The notes below the pieces were generated by a model. That model ran no database searches and had not been told where the DNA came from. It worked only from the letters and a program-made list of their open reading frames with translations. A program made the position numbers and the translations under genes. From positions 1 to 64,000 of the forward strand of contig JAYPWI010000007.1 in assembly GCA_038135065.1 (NCBI GenBank): a stretch of DNA of 64,000 nt, written 5' to 3'. This DNA is from JAYPWI01 sp038135065 (GTDB lineage Bacteria; Actinomycetota; Acidimicrobiia; Acidimicrobiales; Poriferisodalaceae). This document shows positions 16,267 through 25,509 of this stretch, piece after piece (position 1 is the first letter of the stretch; each line of letters begins with the position of its first letter).

Positions 16267-17025
16267 GTGGAACTGGCGGCCACCGATCTCGACGCCCTGC
16301 AGGGCCGTCTGCATCACCGGTTCGACGACCCCTCGCTGCTCGAGAGGGCAATGGCCCACCGAAGCTGGTGTGCCGAGCATGGCGGTCAGCCCTCCAATGA
16401 ACGGCTGGAGTTTCTCGGGGACGCCGTTCTCGGCCTGTGCGTCACTGAGCACATCTTCGGTGAGTGCCCCGACTTCGCCGAGGGACAGCTCGCGAAGATC
16501 CGGTCGTCGACGGTGAGCGGGGCCTCCCTGGCTGCTGCGGCTAGGGATCTCGGTTTGGGCGATCATCTCCTGTTAGGGCGCGGTGAACAGCGCTCGGGTG
16601 GTCGCGACAAGCAGTCGATCCTCGGGGACGCCTTCGAGGCCGTGGTCGGGGCCGTGTATCTCGATGGCGGGATGGATGCGGCGCGCCGAGTAGTGCTCGA
16701 CACGCTCGGGGACACCATCGACCGGGCTGCGTTGGCCCCTGGGGTCGAGGATTACAAGACGAGATTGCAGGAGTTGGTGGCTCGAGGCGGCAGGGGTGCT
16801 CCTTCGTACCGGGTGCAAGGGCGGGGCCCCGATCACGGGAGGGAATTCACTGCCGTTGTGCTGGTGGATGGAGATGAGCGTGGTCGCGGGAGCGGGACCA
16901 CCAAAAAACAAGCGGAACAGGAGGCGGCCCGGGCCGCATGCCAGGGTTTCGGTGGTCGGTCCACCGCGACGGCAGCAGCGAATCCGGCGAGCCTCCGCAG
17001 GAAGGGCCAGGTAACCCATGGCTGA
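16267..17025 (+). CDS. rnc: ribonuclease III
   Basis: Double-strand-specific endonuclease for rRNA and mRNA processing. 252 aa: catalytic RNase III domain (about 10-150) with the signature NERLEFLGDAVL at 44-55 and GDAFEAVVGAVYLDGG near 128, then a double-stranded-RNA-binding domain (about 160-232, PSYRVQGRGPDHGREFTAVV ... GSGTTKKQAEQEAARAAC). GTG start lies 1 nt after the acpP stop. A basic ~20-residue tail follows. It overlaps the next gene by 8 nt. Confidence 0.97.
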   Translation: MELAATDLDALQGRLHHRFDDPSLLERAMAHRSWCAEHGGQPSNERLEFLGDAVLGLCVTEHIFGECPDFAEGQLAKIRSSTVSGASLAAAARDLGLGDHLLLGRGEQRSGGRDKQSILGDAFEAVVGAVYLDGGMDAARRVVLDTLGDTIDRAALAPGVEDYKTRLQELVARGGRGAPSYRVQGRGPDHGREFTAVVLVDGDERGRGSGTTKKQAEQEAARAACQGFGGRSTATAAANPASLRRKGQVTHG

Positions 17026-17848
17026 ACTACCGGAGATCGAGATCATGCGACGTGACCTCGACAAGGACATCGGTGGGCGAAAGATCAAGACCGTCGAGGT
17101 CCTCGGACCCAAGCGGGTGGTGGAGTCCGCGGCAACAAAAAAGGCGTTCGGGACAGCGCTGGAGGGTCGCAAACTGGCCGCCGTCCAGCGCAGGGGCCTG
17201 TTGCTGACCTTCGACGTCGGCGACGACGAACTCCTCGTGGCCGATCTCGGGCCGAACGGTCGGTTCCGGCGAGCGGCCGCCCGTGAGGAGATGGGGTCCG
17301 ACACCCAGGTGGTGATCACCTTCACCCAGGGAGGGCAGCTCCGTCTCATCGACGGCGGACAGTCGGCCGTGTTGGCCATCGTGCCAGCCGACGAGGTGGC
17401 AGAGCGCTACCCGACGCTCGGCAGTCTCGGCTTCGATCCGGTGGACGAGCCCATGTCCTGGACGGAGTTCGGCCAGCGCCTGATGCGGGAGGACCGGACC
17501 CTGCGCGAACTGCTGCTCGATCCGGGCTTCGTGGTTGGTATCGGACCCGTCTACTGCGACGAGATTCTTCACGCGGCACTCCTGCGTCACGATCGCCCGG
17601 CCCACACCCTCATCACTCAAGAGATTCGCCGCCTCTACCGGGCGATCGTGGAGACAGTCCACAACGCGGTGAAGCACCGTGGGGTCAGCTTCGACAATGA
17701 AACCGATGTGTTCGGCGAACCCGGTAACTACAACGAATACCTCGAGGTGTTCGGCCGAGCCGGGGAGCGCAGCCGTAACGGGCGAGGCGACGTGTTGACG
17801 ATGCGGGTGGGGGGGATAACCCACTACTTCTGCGACTACCAGGTGTGA
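17018..17848 (+). CDS. Fpg/Nei (MutM) family protein with degenerate active site
   Basis: 276 aa, at the actinobacterial mutM position between rnc and smc. The fold is clear: MAELPEIEIMRRDL start, helix-two-turn-helix region DPGFVVGIGPVYCDEILHAALL (169-189), and GEPGNYNEYLEVFGRAGE near the C-terminus. But the catalytic N-terminal proline is alanine (Ala2; Glu3 is kept), the beta-turn lysine of RRGK is leucine (Leu61), the GIGN asparagine is proline (Pro177), and the C-terminal CxxC...CxxC zinc finger is reduced to a single Cys in HYFCDYQV with the R of GGRST missing. Known Fpg chemistry needs these residues, so it may bind DNA without glycosylase/lyase activity. Confidence 0.85.
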   Translation: MAELPEIEIMRRDLDKDIGGRKIKTVEVLGPKRVVESAATKKAFGTALEGRKLAAVQRRGLLLTFDVGDDELLVADLGPNGRFRRAAAREEMGSDTQVVITFTQGGQLRLIDGGQSAVLAIVPADEVAERYPTLGSLGFDPVDEPMSWTEFGQRLMREDRTLRELLLDPGFVVGIGPVYCDEILHAALLRHDRPAHTLITQEIRRLYRAIVETVHNAVKHRGVSFDNETDVFGEPGNYNEYLEVFGRAGERSRNGRGDVLTMRVGGITHYFCDYQV

Positions 17849-17853
17849 AACCG

Positions 17854-17867
17854 GGGGGTATTCCCCC
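17854..17867 (+). terminator. short G/C hairpin after the Fpg-like gene
   Basis: GGGGG-TATT-CCCCC, 5 bp with a 4-nt loop, just downstream of the stop at 17848; no T tract. Weak terminator or attenuator candidate. Confidence 0.3.
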
Positions 17868-17942
17868 ACGGCGAGCGTTCGCGGGTAAAGATGACTCCGA
17901 TCAATCCCCGTGTCCGGGTGCCTGACAGAGGCGGAGCAAGGC

Positions 17943-20900
17943 GTGTTTCTGAAGTCGCTGACGATGAAGGGGTTCAAGTCCTTCGCTGATACGACCGTGC
18001 TCGACTTCGAGCCCGGGGTCACGGTGGTTGTCGGCCCCAACGGGAGTGGGAAGTCGAACGTGGTGGATGCCGTGGCCTGGGTGCTCGGTGCCCAGGGCCC
18101 GCGCACCGTGCGTTCCCAGAAGATGGACGATGTGGTGTTCGCCGGAACGACCAAGCGGCCGGCGCTGGGTCGGGCCGAAGTCTCGCTGGTGATCGACAAT
18201 TCTGCCGGGTTGCTTCCGGTGGAGTTCAGCGAGATCACCATCACGCGAACCCTTTACCGCAGTGGCGACAGCGAGTACGCACTGAACGGCGTCCCCTGCA
18301 GGTTGCTGGACATCCAGGATCTGCTCTCCGAGGCCGGGGTCGGGCGTCAGCAGCACATCATCGTCGCCCAGGGGCAGATCGACCAGGTGCTCAACGCGCG
18401 TCCGGAGGATCGCCGCACCATCATCGAAGAGGCCGCAGGCATCTTGAAATATCGGCGACGCAAGGAGCGTGCCGAACGACGACTCGCTTCCACCGAGGCG
18501 AACCTCACCAGGCTGCAGGATCTGCAGCGGGAGGTGCGCCGACAGCTGCGCCCGCTCGAGCAGCAGGCTTCGGCTGCCCGCCGGCACGGTGACCTGGTCA
18601 CCGAGCTTCGGCTGCTCCGCCTTCACTTGAGCGGTAGGGAGATCTCGACCCTCGAGCGTGCCCAGGGGGCCGCCAATGTGCGGCGTGCCGAACTGGCCGA
18701 GGAGGACGTCCACCTTCGTGCGACGCTCGCGGAACTCGACGTGTCGATCACCTCCCTCGAGTCGCAACTTGCCGTCTCGGGTTCCGATGGCCTCGAAACC
18801 CTGCCCCGGGTGGAGAGTCTCAGAGAACGTTGTCGTGGTCTCGCGGCGTTGGTCGGGGAGCGGATGCGGGCAGTCGAACGTGACCGTGGAGCACTCCTGG
18901 CTGATGACGTCGTGGCAACCCTCGACGGGGAGCTCACCCGCGTCCGCAACGAGATCGACGATGTGAACCGCCAGGTTTCCATGCTCGAACCCGAGGCGGA
19001 CGAGCTCACCACGGCCGAAGAGGAGTTGGCGCGCGACCAGGCGTCGTTCGCGACGCTGAGATCGGAGTTGGTGGTCGGCGAGGCATCGGGTCGGGCCGCC
19101 GAGATACGCGGAGAGCTCGCTGCGCTGAAGGCGACCGTGGGGCGCGGTGCGGCCGAAGAGGGTCGTCTCTCGGCGCGTATCGCCGACCTGAACGGGCAGT
19201 TGACTGAATCCGGCGTTCGAGTGACCGATCTCCAGGGCAGCATCGCCGCCGCCGCAGAAGCCGAGGCGAGCCTGGTGGCCGTCGTCGACGCTGCAGCAGC
19301 TGCCGTTGCCGCTGCCGAGGCAGAGCTCGCAACGGCCGACACCGACCGCAACGACGTGCGGAGCTCGCTCCAGGAGTGGCAGGCGCGCGCCGATGCTCTC
19401 CGCCTCGCCATCGACGATGCCCGGTCGCGATCGGGCCTGGAGCAGGTCACCGGGATCAGCGGTGTTCTGGGGCTGCTCGCAGAGTTGGTCGAGATCGAAC
19501 CTGGCTGGGAGCAGGCCGTCGAGGCGGCGGCCGGCGAGGTTTTGGCCAGTGTCGTCGTGCGCGACCTCGATGCGGCACGGGCCGTCATGGATCGCCTTTC
19601 CGACCGCAATGCGCGGGGCACGGTGCTGGCCCTTCGTCGTGCGCGCCAGCCCGTCACCCCGTCCTTGCTCGGAGAGCCCGTTCGCAACCACGTGAGCGGG
19701 ACCGGGACCGAGATCGAGGAGCTACTGGATCTGTTGCTCGGCCAGGCTGTCTGCGTGGACGGCGGATGGGCAGCCGCTGTCGACGCGTGGATCAGCGATC
19801 CTGACGCAGTGGTGGTCACCCGCCGAGGAGATCGACTCGGGCCGGCGGGATGGCGCCTCGGTGCAGGCGGTCCGGGGGCAACGGCGGCCGCCCTCGACGA
19901 GGCCGAGCGGGCTATTGCGGATGCCACCGACCAGCTCGCCGTGGCCGAGCGGGTGCGCTCGACGGCTCTGGCCAACCGGGAGCGAGCGCTGGAAGAGCAA
20001 GCGGCCGCAGCCAGCGAACTCGACGCCAACGATGATGTCCTGAGCAGGGCCGAGGATGCACTGGATCGGCTCCAGCGGGAGCGACGCGACGCCGAGACCG
20101 AGTTGGGAGCCATCGGGTCGCGCGCTACGGAACTCGAACTGGCTCTGAGTCGTGATCGGGCTCGGATGCAGCAGTTGGAGCAACAGTTGCCCGAACTGGA
20201 GGCGGCCGAGACGCAGGAGCGAACGGCAGCCCAGGAAGCCGCTCGGCGTCGAGAGGCGCTCGACGAACGGGCACTCGCCGTCTCGGCACTGCGGGCCGAG
20301 CTCGGGGTGCGGGCCGCGTCGCTCGAGGAGCGGCGCGAGCTGCTCCACCAGCGCGAAGCCGACATCGCCGGGCGCTTGACTGATCACGAGGAACAGCGGG
20401 TGCGGTCCGCGGCTCGGCGTGACCACATCGAGGGGGTCCTCGCTGGCTTGTCCCGGCTCAAGGAGTTCCTGGCCGACCAGGGGGCCGTTGTGGAAGAGGA
20501 GCTCGTGCGCCTCCGCGCCCAACGTCGTGAGATGTCGGAATCTGTGCGATCGGTGACATTTCAACTGGATGCCCGGCGACGCGAACGGACCGAAGCGGAA
20601 AAGCGGCTGGCCGAGGTGCGGGAGCTCACCAGCCGGGTCGACCTCGACGACGTAGAGCGCCGGATAAAGCTCGAGAACCTCGTACAGCTCGTGCGGAGCG
20701 AGCTTTCGGCTGAACCCGAGGAGGCCATCGCTACCGAGGCTCCGCCCCTGGCTGAGGGCGTCACCGCCGCAGCCAGGGTCCGGGAACTCGATGCCGAGTT
20801 GCGCCGAATGGGGCCGATCAATCCGCTCGCGTTGCAGGAGTACGAGGCCCTCGGAGAGCGCCACGAGTTCGTTGCCGGTCAATTGGAAGACGTCAAGCAG

Positions 20901-21401
20901 GGCCGGCGAGAGCTCAATAAGGTCATCCGGGCGATCGACGAGGAGATCGTGCGGGTCTTCTCTGCTGCCTACAGCGATGTTGCAGCGAACTTCGAGGAGC
21001 TCTTCGTCACCCTGTTCCCGGGAGGGACCGGCCGCTTGCGACTGACCTCGCCCGAGGACGTGCTCAACACGGGGGTCGAACTCGAGGCCCGACCGTCGGG
21101 CAAGAACGTCCGGAAGCTGTCCCTGCTGTCTGGCGGTGAGCGCTCGCTCACTGCGCTGGCCTTCCTCTTCGCCATCTTCCGCTCCCGGCCATCGCCCTTC
21201 TACGTGATGGACGAGGTCGAGGCAGCCCTGGACGACATCAACCTCCACCGCTTCTTGGACCTCGTGGCAGAGTTCCGCCGGGAAGCCCAGCTGGTGATCG
21301 TGAGCCACCAGCGGCGAACCATGGAGGCGGCTGACGTCCTGTATGGGGTGACGATGGCGCCTGGCGAGTCCTCCAAGGTGGTGAGTGAGAAGGTGGCCTG
21401 A
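17943..21401 (+). CDS. smc: chromosome segregation protein SMC
   Basis: Condensin ATPase that organises chromosome arms. 1152 aa. Walker A GPNGSGKS at 31-38, two long coiled-coil arms (about 165-500 and 650-1000), the hinge between (roughly 505-640, with GISGVLGLLAELVEIEPGWEQAVEAAAG), and the C-terminal ATPase half with LSGGERSLTALAFLFA (about 1061) and Walker B YVMDEVEAALDD (about 1086). GTG at 17943 gives the canonical FLKSLTMKGFKSF start and has GGCGGAG upstream; GTG at 17910 would add 11 unrelated residues. Confidence 0.97.
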   Translation: MFLKSLTMKGFKSFADTTVLDFEPGVTVVVGPNGSGKSNVVDAVAWVLGAQGPRTVRSQKMDDVVFAGTTKRPALGRAEVSLVIDNSAGLLPVEFSEITITRTLYRSGDSEYALNGVPCRLLDIQDLLSEAGVGRQQHIIVAQGQIDQVLNARPEDRRTIIEEAAGILKYRRRKERAERRLASTEANLTRLQDLQREVRRQLRPLEQQASAARRHGDLVTELRLLRLHLSGREISTLERAQGAANVRRAELAEEDVHLRATLAELDVSITSLESQLAVSGSDGLETLPRVESLRERCRGLAALVGERMRAVERDRGALLADDVVATLDGELTRVRNEIDDVNRQVSMLEPEADELTTAEEELARDQASFATLRSELVVGEASGRAAEIRGELAALKATVGRGAAEEGRLSARIADLNGQLTESGVRVTDLQGSIAAAAEAEASLVAVVDAAAAAVAAAEAELATADTDRNDVRSSLQEWQARADALRLAIDDARSRSGLEQVTGISGVLGLLAELVEIEPGWEQAVEAAAGEVLASVVVRDLDAARAVMDRLSDRNARGTVLALRRARQPVTPSLLGEPVRNHVSGTGTEIEELLDLLLGQAVCVDGGWAAAVDAWISDPDAVVVTRRGDRLGPAGWRLGAGGPGATAAALDEAERAIADATDQLAVAERVRSTALANRERALEEQAAAASELDANDDVLSRAEDALDRLQRERRDAETELGAIGSRATELELALSRDRARMQQLEQQLPELEAAETQERTAAQEAARRREALDERALAVSALRAELGVRAASLEERRELLHQREADIAGRLTDHEEQRVRSAARRDHIEGVLAGLSRLKEFLADQGAVVEEELVRLRAQRREMSESVRSVTFQLDARRRERTEAEKRLAEVRELTSRVDLDDVERRIKLENLVQLVRSELSAEPEEAIATEAPPLAEGVTAAARVRELDAELRRMGPINPLALQEYEALGERHEFVAGQLEDVKQGRRELNKVIRAIDEEIVRVFSAAYSDVAANFEELFVTLFPGGTGRLRLTSPEDVLNTGVELEARPSGKNVRKLSLLSGGERSLTALAFLFAIFRSRPSPFYVMDEVEAALDDINLHRFLDLVAEFRREAQLVIVSHQRRTMEAADVLYGVTMAPGESSKVVSEKVA

Positions 21402-21441
21402 CGAGGCTGGCGGCCGGTCGGGCGGCCAGGGAAGACCTGGG

Positions 21442-21447
21442 TAGCAT
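21442..21447 (+). promoter_or_regulatory. -10 box of a leaderless promoter (ftsY)
   Basis: TAGCAT, 9 nt before the GTG at 21457. Confidence 0.55.
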
Positions 21448-21456
21448 GCTGAAGCT

Positions 21457-22746
21457 GTGACCTGGTACTGGATCGTCCTGCTCGTCGTGGTGAGTGCGCT
21501 CGCCCTGCTGCCCTTCGCCCACCGGGCGTGGACCCGGCGCCGAGATGCCGGTGAGCCACACCAGGTTCGGGGACCGGTGGCGTCTCCTGGGCCTGCCGTG
21601 GGCCCGGTCTCCGATCATGCTGCCTCGGCCGATGGCGGCCGAGGGGCCGATGATGAGGCCGAGGGTGGTGAGGGTGACGGTGGTGTCGATGGCGCCGGAA
21701 CGGCCACCGAGGAATTGTCTGCCCCAGATAGCCAACAGCTGGAGCCCGATGTCGAGGTCGAGTCCTCAGCCCCCGACGAGCCTGTGGTCGAGGTTGCAGC
21801 GGATCACGCCGTCGCCGACGTGCCGGAGCCCGAGCAGGATCCTCCGTCGTTCCGCCGTCGTCTCGGCAAGGCCCGTCGGGCGATGGCCGGGTTCGTCGAC
21901 GGGCTCCGATCCCGTGTCGTGGACGACGAGACTTGGGATGCTCTCGAGGAAGCCCTCATCGGAGCAGACGTCGGAGTGCGCGCCACCCTCGACGCAGTGG
22001 AGCGTCTGCGCCGAACGGCGACCGAACGAGGGATCCGTGATGGGACCGAGCTACTCGATGCGCTGAAGGAGCAGATGATCTCCGATCTCGCTGCCGACCG
22101 GTCCTTGCGGCGGGAGGAAGGACAGGGCGTTCCCGTGTGGCTGTTCGTGGGCGTGAACGGGGTCGGCAAGACGACGACCATCGGGAAGGTCGGTCAGCGT
22201 CTCGCCAACGAGGGCGTGTCTTCGTTGATGGCAGCCGGTGACACCTTCCGGGCGGCCGCCGCCGAGCAGCTCACCACCTGGGCCGACCGGTGTGGTGCCG
22301 AGATCGTACGCGGGAGCGAGGGTGCCGATCCGAGCTCGGTCATCTTCGACGGCATCCAGGCCGCCAGTGCCAGGAACATCGACGTTGTCCTCGCCGATAC
22401 AGCCGGGCGGCTACAGAACAAGGTCAATCTGATGGAGGAACTCGCCAAGGTGCGGCGGGTCGCCGATCGCGAGCCGGGTGCCGTGCAAGAGGTGTTGCTC
22501 GTCATCGATGCGACGACAGGGCAGAACGGTCTGAGCCAGGCACAGCAATTCGCTCAGGCAGTCGACGTCAGCGGTGTGGTGCTGACCAAACTCGACGGTT
22601 CGGCAAAGGGTGGCATCGTCTTCGCCATCGAGCGGGAACTGGGGATTCCCGTGAAGTTGGTCGGCCTGGGCGAATCAGCTGCGGACCTCGTCGACTTCGA
22701 TCCGCAGGAGTTCGTCGAGGCGCTTTTTGCAAAGGATGCATCATGA
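21457..22746 (+). CDS. ftsY: signal recognition particle receptor FtsY
   Basis: GTPase that docks SRP-ribosome complexes at the membrane. 429 aa: N-terminal transmembrane anchor (about 2-20, WYWIVLLVVVSALALLPFA), acidic disordered linker (about 30-125, E/D/P-rich), N domain, and G domain with GVNGVGKTTTIGKV (about 231), DTAGRLQNKVNLMEEL, and TKLDGSAKGG. The membrane anchor is usual in actinobacterial FtsY. The stop overlaps the ATG of the SDR gene (ATGA). Confidence 0.97.
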   Translation: MTWYWIVLLVVVSALALLPFAHRAWTRRRDAGEPHQVRGPVASPGPAVGPVSDHAASADGGRGADDEAEGGEGDGGVDGAGTATEELSAPDSQQLEPDVEVESSAPDEPVVEVAADHAVADVPEPEQDPPSFRRRLGKARRAMAGFVDGLRSRVVDDETWDALEEALIGADVGVRATLDAVERLRRTATERGIRDGTELLDALKEQMISDLAADRSLRREEGQGVPVWLFVGVNGVGKTTTIGKVGQRLANEGVSSLMAAGDTFRAAAAEQLTTWADRCGAEIVRGSEGADPSSVIFDGIQAASARNIDVVLADTAGRLQNKVNLMEELAKVRRVADREPGAVQEVLLVIDATTGQNGLSQAQQFAQAVDVSGVVLTKLDGSAKGGIVFAIERELGIPVKLVGLGESAADLVDFDPQEFVEALFAKDAS

Positions 22747-23597
22747 CGATGACCGACTTCGACGGCCGAACCGCCGTGATCACAGGGGGAGCATCGGGAA
22801 TCGGCCTGGCCTTGGCCCATCGGCTTGGTCGTGACGGGGCCAACCTGGTGATCGCCGACATCGAAGAGGCGGCGCTCGAGCGAGCTGTAGACCAGCTGGC
22901 GGCTGCCGGAGCCGAGGTCATAGGCGTGCGTACCGACGTCGGCAGTCAGTCCGACCTCGGGGAGTTGGCTGACGCCGCCGAGGATCGATTCGGTCCCGTT
23001 CACTTCCTGCACAACAACGCAGGGGTGTGCACGACGGGACTGGTCGAAGAACAGAGCGATGCCCAGTGGGAGTGGGTGATCGATGTCAATCTTCGATCGG
23101 TGATCTGGGGCTGTCGGGAGTTCCTGCCCCGCATGAAACAGCACGGTGAACCCGCTCACATCGTCAACACAGCGTCGATGGCCGGTCTCAACGGCGGTCC
23201 GTACATGGCGCCCTACTACACCACGAAATTTGCGGTGGTCGGCCTCAGTGAGGCCATGTGGCACGAGGGTCGAGCCGAGCACTCCAATGTGGGTGTCTCC
23301 GTCTTGTGCCCCGGTTTCGTACGTACCGGCATTGCGCGGTCGGATCGGAATCAGCCCGATGGGCTCGGCGGATGGGTGGCCGAAGGATCGGCTGGTGGGG
23401 CCCGGTTTGGTGAGTTGTTGAGCGCTGGGGTGGACGGGGGAGTAGAGCCTGCCGACATCGCCGATGCAGTCGTTGCGGCGGTCGCAGCAGGAACCCTGTG
23501 GATCCTCTCCCATCCGGCATCCCACGATCCCATCCGGCAGCGGACCGCTGCGATGTTGAGCGGCGGACTACCCGACGAACGGATCATGGTTCGGTGA
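22743..23597 (+). CDS. short-chain dehydrogenase/reductase
   Basis: Classical NAD(P)-dependent SDR, 284 aa. GGASGIG (about residues 15-21) is the cofactor glycine motif, NNAG near 91, catalytic Ser in NTASMAG (about 142-148) and YYTTK as Tyr-x-x-x-Lys (about 157-161). The acidic residue after the second strand (ADIEE) suggests NAD(H). Substrate unknown. It is coupled to ftsY by ATGA and followed by the ffh promoter, an unusual place for a metabolic gene between the two SRP GTPases. Confidence 0.9.
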   Translation: MTMTDFDGRTAVITGGASGIGLALAHRLGRDGANLVIADIEEAALERAVDQLAAAGAEVIGVRTDVGSQSDLGELADAAEDRFGPVHFLHNNAGVCTTGLVEEQSDAQWEWVIDVNLRSVIWGCREFLPRMKQHGEPAHIVNTASMAGLNGGPYMAPYYTTKFAVVGLSEAMWHEGRAEHSNVGVSVLCPGFVRTGIARSDRNQPDGLGGWVAEGSAGGARFGELLSAGVDGGVEPADIADAVVAAVAAGTLWILSHPASHDPIRQRTAAMLSGGLPDERIMVR

Positions 23598-23626
23598 TCC
23601 CAACCCGGGCCGCGCGCGGCGGCCGG

Positions 23627-23632
23627 TAGCCT
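23627..23632 (+). promoter_or_regulatory. -10 box of a leaderless promoter (ffh)
   Basis: TAGCCT, 9 nt before the ATG at 23642. Confidence 0.55.
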
Positions 23633-23641
23633 TCCCCCCGT

Positions 23642-25069
23642 ATGTTCGAATCTCTCTCAGATCGTTTCGAGGGCATCGTCGGCCGACTTCGCAGCAAGGG
23701 CAGACTCAGCGAGGCAGACGTTGCGGACGTCACGCGGGACATTCGCCTGGCCCTGCTCGAGGCCGACGTCAACTTCAAGGTCGTCCGGGACTTCATTGCA
23801 CGGGTCACTGAGCGGTGCCTGTCAGCTGACGTTTCGCAGAGCCTCACCCCTGGTCAACAGGTGGTCAAGATCGTCAACGAGGAGCTGACAGGGATCCTTG
23901 GCGGCGAGGCCCTCCACATCGCATTTGCGTCCCAGCCGCCGACGGTAGTGCTGATGGCGGGCCTCCAGGGCTCCGGTAAGACCACGGCCTCGGCCAAGCT
24001 GGCGCGCTGGTTCAAGAGCCAGGGACGGCAGCCCCTCCTCGTCGGGGCCGATCTGCAGCGGCCGGCTGCTGTCGAGCAGCTGAGGACCTTGGGCGGACGG
24101 ATCGACGTTCCGGTGTTCAGTCATCCCGAGGACCCCGTCGCCACCGCGCGACGCGGGCTCGAAGAGGCTCGCCGAACCGGTCGCGACGTGTTGATCGTCG
24201 ACACGGCCGGCCGCCTCGCGGTCGATGTCGACCTGATGGATGAAATTGCGGCGATCTCCGACGCGGTCGACCCTCACTTCACCTTCCTGGTCATCGATGC
24301 AATGACAGGCCAGGACGCGGTGAACACGGCCGAGTCGTTCCATGCCACCTTGGAACTCGACGGCATCATCCTCACCAAGCTCGACGGTGATGCCCGCGGT
24401 GGCGCTGCGTTGTCGGTGAAGGAGGTGGTCGGGCGGCCGATCGCCTTCGCCTCGACCGGGGAAAAGCTCGAGGACTTCGATCAGTTCCACCCGGACCGGA
24501 TGGCCAATCGGATCCTGGGCATGGGCGACATGCTCACCCTCATCGAGAAGGCCGAGCAGGTCTTCGAGCAGGAGCAGGCGGAAGAGACCGCCCAGCGCTT
24601 GCTCGACGGAACCTTCACGCTCGACGACTTCGTCGAGCAACTGCGGCAGATCCGCAAGATGGGCAACCTGGGCAGCTTGATGTCGATGATGCCCGGTGTG
24701 CCCAAGGAACTGAAGAACGCAGAGATCGACGAGCGAGATCTGTCCCGTGTCGAGGCCATCGTGCTCTCGATGACGACAGAAGAACGGATCAACCCCGACA
24801 TCATCGATGGTTCGCGCCGCACGCGGATCGCTCAGGGCAGCGGGACCAGCCCGGCTCAGGTGAGCGACCTCCTCAAGAAGTTCAAGGAGATGCGCAAGAT
24901 GATGAAGGGCTTCGCCGGCATGGGTTCCAAGCGCAAGGCGGCCTCGCGCAAGGGTAAGAAGGGGCGCAAGGGATCGGGGCCCAAGGCCGGCCGGGTCAGT
25001 CCGAAGGGCACCGCAGCCCTGCCCAAGGTCGACTTCGGTGACCTGGACTTCACACTGCCCGGCCGTTGA
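23642..25069 (+). CDS. ffh: signal recognition particle protein Ffh
   Basis: SRP54 GTPase that binds signal sequences with 4.5S RNA. 475 aa: N domain (1-90), G domain with GLQGSGKTTASAKLA (about 106), DTAGRLAVDVDLMDE and TKLDGDARGGAALSV, then the methionine-rich M domain (about 300-430, MGNLGSLMSMMPGVP; RTRIAQGSG is the SRP RNA-binding motif). The C-terminal ~45 residues are Lys/Arg/Gly-rich and end in DFGDLDFTLPGR, a longer tail than E. coli Ffh. Pairs with FtsY upstream. Confidence 0.97.
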   Translation: MFESLSDRFEGIVGRLRSKGRLSEADVADVTRDIRLALLEADVNFKVVRDFIARVTERCLSADVSQSLTPGQQVVKIVNEELTGILGGEALHIAFASQPPTVVLMAGLQGSGKTTASAKLARWFKSQGRQPLLVGADLQRPAAVEQLRTLGGRIDVPVFSHPEDPVATARRGLEEARRTGRDVLIVDTAGRLAVDVDLMDEIAAISDAVDPHFTFLVIDAMTGQDAVNTAESFHATLELDGIILTKLDGDARGGAALSVKEVVGRPIAFASTGEKLEDFDQFHPDRMANRILGMGDMLTLIEKAEQVFEQEQAEETAQRLLDGTFTLDDFVEQLRQIRKMGNLGSLMSMMPGVPKELKNAEIDERDLSRVEAIVLSMTTEERINPDIIDGSRRTRIAQGSGTSPAQVSDLLKKFKEMRKMMKGFAGMGSKRKAASRKGKKGRKGSGPKAGRVSPKGTAALPKVDFGDLDFTLPGR

Positions 25070-25095
25070 ACGTGTTGTCGGTGCCTGTCACGGGT

Positions 25096-25101
25096 TAGGC
25101 T
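25096..25101 (+). promoter_or_regulatory. -10 box of the rpsP operon
   Basis: TAGGCT about 100 nt before the rpsP ATG, giving a leader of roughly 95 nt; the space 25070-25203 contains no other gene. Confidence 0.45.
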
Positions 25102-25203
25102 GTCGTGTCGGCGTTTGGCCGACCCCCTCGACCGCACCGACGTCCAGCTCCAACGATTGGGGCCCCGGTCGGTCCTCGACACCACTACGACACCCGGAGA
25201 ATC

Positions 25204-25509
25204 ATGGCCGTACGACTCCGCCTCATGCGGATGGGCAAGAAGAAGCAGCCGACATACCGCGTTGTTGCGGCCGACAGCCGCTCGCCTCGAGATGGCCGCT
25301 TCATCGAGATCATCGGCACCTACCAGCCGCGGCTGGAACCCTCGGGCGTCAAGATCGACAACGGCCGTGCCGTGCACTGGCTCAACAACGGCGCGCAGCC
25401 AAGCGACACCGTTGAGAAGCTGCTGAAGATCTCTGGAGCCTGGGCCGTGTTCAAGGGTGAGGCCGAGCTGGAGCCCGCGGGTGATGGAAGCGAAGGGGAC
25501 GGCGAATGA
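25204..25509 (+). CDS. rpsP: 30S ribosomal protein bS16
   Basis: 101 aa: AVRLRLMRMGKKKQPTYRVVAADSRSPRDGRFIEIIGTYQP is the diagnostic bS16 start; a short acidic C-terminal tail (EPAGDGSEGDGE) follows. ATG at 25204, preceded by GGAG; an in-frame GTG at 25105 would add 33 non-homologous residues. First gene of rpsP-khpA-rimM-trmD; the stop overlaps the next ATG. Confidence 0.97.
   Translation: MAVRLRLMRMGKKKQPTYRVVAADSRSPRDGRFIEIIGTYQPRLEPSGVKIDNGRAVHWLNNGAQPSDTVEKLLKISGAWAVFKGEAELEPAGDGSEGDGE

Noticed and set aside
17901..23525. Long minus-strand frames opposite smc and ftsY
   Set aside because: Antisense shadows of smc, ftsY and the SDR; low-complexity Arg/Ser-rich translations.
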